Source: Molossus alvarezi (Eukaryota; Chordata; Mammalia; Chiroptera; Molossidae). Taken from it: a stretch of DNA of 64,000 nt. Numbering within the stretch: position 1 is the first letter of the stretch; every line of letters starts with the position of its first letter. Location of the stretch: the NCBI GenBank assembly GCA_037176705.1, contig CM073885.1, positions 218,748,290 through 218,812,289 of the forward strand, given 5' to 3'. Of this stretch, positions 61,875-64,000 are shown piece by piece. Made by a program: the position numbers and the translations under genes. Below the pieces are notes generated by a model. That model was not told where the DNA came from. It saw only the letters and a list, made by a program, of their open reading frames with translations, and did no database searches.

Positions 61875-62489
61875 CTAAACAAAGTTTAAGAAGAAAGAAG
61901 AAAAAAATGGTGTGATAAAAACAAAAGCCAGAGGCTAAACCAAACCTTATTAAACAACAACAACAAAACAAAAACACCTCACTCTGTACTTTAAAATCAG
62001 TCACAGATAACAAGATTTCTGTAAAAGTTCAAAAGAAGGAGCTGGTCTCTTGCACTGTAGATTGGTCCCAGCCTTAGGAACCTCACAGGGCGATGGAGTC
62101 CTCTTCAGGTCTTCTTGTACCAGCTCTTCTCTCCCCGGCCCTCTGCCCCAGGTTTATGCCAGTGCATGCTCTGGGAATCCCAATATGGTCACTGTCCCCA
62201 GGTGAAGCTCACAGTGGTACATGTTTGACAATGAGCCATCAAAGCTGGATATTCTACTCTTCGTAGCTGAATTGCTACATCTTTGCTCCTCCAATTTAAT
62301 GAGCTAAGGTTGCATCTGGTGAAAAGTTCCCTCTAACACTCCCCAATTTTGCTGATGGGAACTTTGATTCTTTCTGTTTCATTGTATTTTTGTTTTGAAA
62401 CTGTGATGGTTTCAAAGGACTAAAGATGAACTCAAAACCCAACAGAGGCTCATCATTTGAATGCCAAGATTTAAGAATTATTTATTTTT

Positions 62490-62706
62490 TGTTTGTTTGT
62501 TTTTTAGACCCAGTAAGAGGGAAGGAGGGAGGGAAAGAGAGAAATATCGATGCAAGAGACACATTGATTGGTTGCCGCCCAACGACTCTGACTGAGGCCT
62601 GGGATTGAACCCGCAACTGAGGCACATGCCCTTGACCAGGAATCAAACCCAAGACTCTTTGATCCACAGGCCAATGCTTTAACTGCTGAGCCAAACCAGC
62701 CAGGGC
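62490..62706 (-). mobile_element. VES SINE
   Basis: Reverse orientation: T-rich start, gagggaaggagggagggaaa, gcctgggattgaacccgcaa, atgcccttgaccaggaatca, then actgctgagccaaaccagcc and head end agggcc. Imperfect flanks. Confidence 0.9.
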
Positions 62707-62793
62707 CAGAATGATTTGTTTATTAAAGGAAATAATAAAATAGTCAATATTTCTTGTTGTCTCCAGTATATTATTCAGAAGAACTAGATATTG

Positions 62794-63012
62794 GCCTGGT
62801 TGGGTGGCTCAGTTGGTTAAGCATTGTCCCATGCACCAAGAGGTCGCTGGCTCAATTTCCAGTTAGGGCACATGTCCAGCTTGAAGGCTTATCCCCAGAA
62901 GGGGACATGTAGGAAGCAGCTGATTGATGCATTGCTCTTGCATTGTTGTTTCTCTTTCTCCCCCTTCTCCTTTCTTCTCTCTCTAAAATCAATAAAAACA
63001 CTGTTTTAAAAA
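62794..63012 (+). mobile_element. VES SINE (second subfamily)
   Basis: Head gcctggttgggtggctcagt, cccatgcaccaagaggtcgc, then gcttatccccagaaggggac, CT-rich middle, A-rich end. Perfect 15-bp target duplication aagaactagatattg (62779-62793 and 63013-63027). Confidence 0.94.
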
Positions 63013-64000
63013 AAGAACTAGATATTGCTTTTTTATTCTAGTTTTTAGAACCCAATGAAGACTCAAGCAAAATAAATCAGAAGGCCAATAAGTATGTAGC
63101 TTTTACTATCCACTTATACCCGTATACATCCATCACCCACCAATAGTGACAACATTAAAAAAAAAAAGGCAGGGAGGGGGAGAGATCCAGACTCCCATGA
63201 CTAAGCCTAACAGTGAGCTGGGGACAGCAGCAGAAACACAGTGTAGCAGGGAAAGAAGGGTGAGCATGGGCCCTTTGACTGCGCCACACATGCTGTCAAT
63301 AAATCAGGACAAAAAAGTCGGGCTCTTAGCAGGCTCTTCCTAACTGACCCCTGAAGGGTTAGAGTTTGATACCCTCTCCTGCTCTTTGAAGTTTTGCTTC
63401 TTTCAGGAGGAATTTTCCTGTTTCAGAGAGTAGGGGTCAGTAGTTCTCATGGAGGAGGGTGTGGTATTCTTCCTGTAAGCAGGAAAAGATTGAAGGTTAT
63501 AGTTGCTCTTTTAATCGTCCCCAAGGCATACTTGTCCTGGGAAGAGGCAGCATTATCAGGTTAGGGCCATCGCCCTATAGTAAAGAGTCATATTTCAGGC
63601 CTTTGCTCAGCTTTGGAATGTACAGAGTGAGGAACATCAGGATTGCAAAATAGTACCTGTTCTCTCACCCTAAAATAAAACAAGTAAGGACAACAAATTA
63701 AAAATATATGTCCTTTATAAGGCGTTTACAGCCCACGCATGTGTGTACACAGCTACGAATGTGGACATGTATGCACACAGATACACAGACAAAAAAGTAC
63801 AGGCTCAGTACATTGCTCAGCACCATTTGCTACCTTTGCAATCTCACAACCATCAGAATAACTGCAAATTCGAGTATTATGAGATATTTTTGAAAATCTA
63901 GATGTCCCTGCAACAATAAAGTGATAAGAAGGGAGTATTGGCATGGACGCAGAACTATGGAAAAGAGAAATGTGTTCCAGCCAAGATAACAGATATTTCA

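Larger units (their letters stand above)
61875..64000 (-). other. FRAS1 intron upstream of w1 (partial)
   Basis: 2,126 bp to the window edge. It holds VES SINEs at 62490 and 62794. The rest (63030-64000) shows no exon that would end in phase 0 and open CSPG 4. Confidence 0.7.

Noticed and set aside
61875..64000. Another FRAS1 exon upstream of w1
   Set aside because: No minus-strand stretch here has CSPG-like residues with a phase-0 donor; the missing exon is probably beyond the window.

Overview
The window is a piece of a mammalian nuclear genome, almost certainly from a yangochiropteran (vespertilionid-type) bat. It carries about 17 copies of the tRNA-derived VES SINE, which is characteristic of these bats, and one non-autonomous SPIN-type hAT transposon with a perfect 8-bp target duplication. 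The rest is LINE-1, L2, MIR, MaLR LTR and Tigger fragments typical of placental introns. No bacterial-type genes, operons, CRISPR arrays or rRNA/tRNA genes are present.

The only protein-coding gene I can support is FRAS1, on the minus strand. It is read from high to low coordinates, and neither end lies inside the window. I placed 26 consecutive coding exons (called w1 to w26 in transcript order) between 61874 and 2307. Every junction has GT/AG ends and compatible phase. Together they give 4,327 coding nt (1,442 codons plus one base) with no stop or frameshift. The encoded segment holds nine CSPG (NG2-like) repeats, taken as repeats 4-12 of the protein, followed by the first three Calx-beta domains. 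The N-terminal VWC/furin-like region, CSPG 1-3, Calx-beta 4-5, the membrane-proximal region and the cytoplasmic tail lie outside. Calling the gene FRAS1 rather than FREM1/2/3 rests on many short CSPG exons, several Calx-beta domains in tandem, and recall of the human protein.

Layout: 1-2306 is intron with an L1 3' fragment and the SPIN copy. 2307-9029 holds the Calx-beta exons. 11131-18483 holds the exons for CSPG 11-12. 18484-26506 is an 8 kb repeat-rich intron. 26507-33178 holds a dense exon group for CSPG 7-10. 36863-39394 and 45848-49646 hold CSPG 4-7 exons separated by a 6.5 kb L1/SINE intron. 49647-57922 is an 8.3 kb intron largely made of L1 with nested VES copies. 57923-61874 holds a 33-nt microexon and the first two exons seen. 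61875-64000 is intron with two VES copies.

FRAS1, with FREM1 and FREM2, forms the Fraser complex of embryonic epithelial basement membranes. In this window the other elements are passengers of its introns. The most interesting observations are the SPIN insertion, a tRNA-head-only short SINE seen twice (once with an extra foreign tail), an in-frame 33-nt microexon, several weak splice sites, and a possible intronic enhancer near 24.7 kb. I found no new multi-gene system, and the sequence does not support claiming one.
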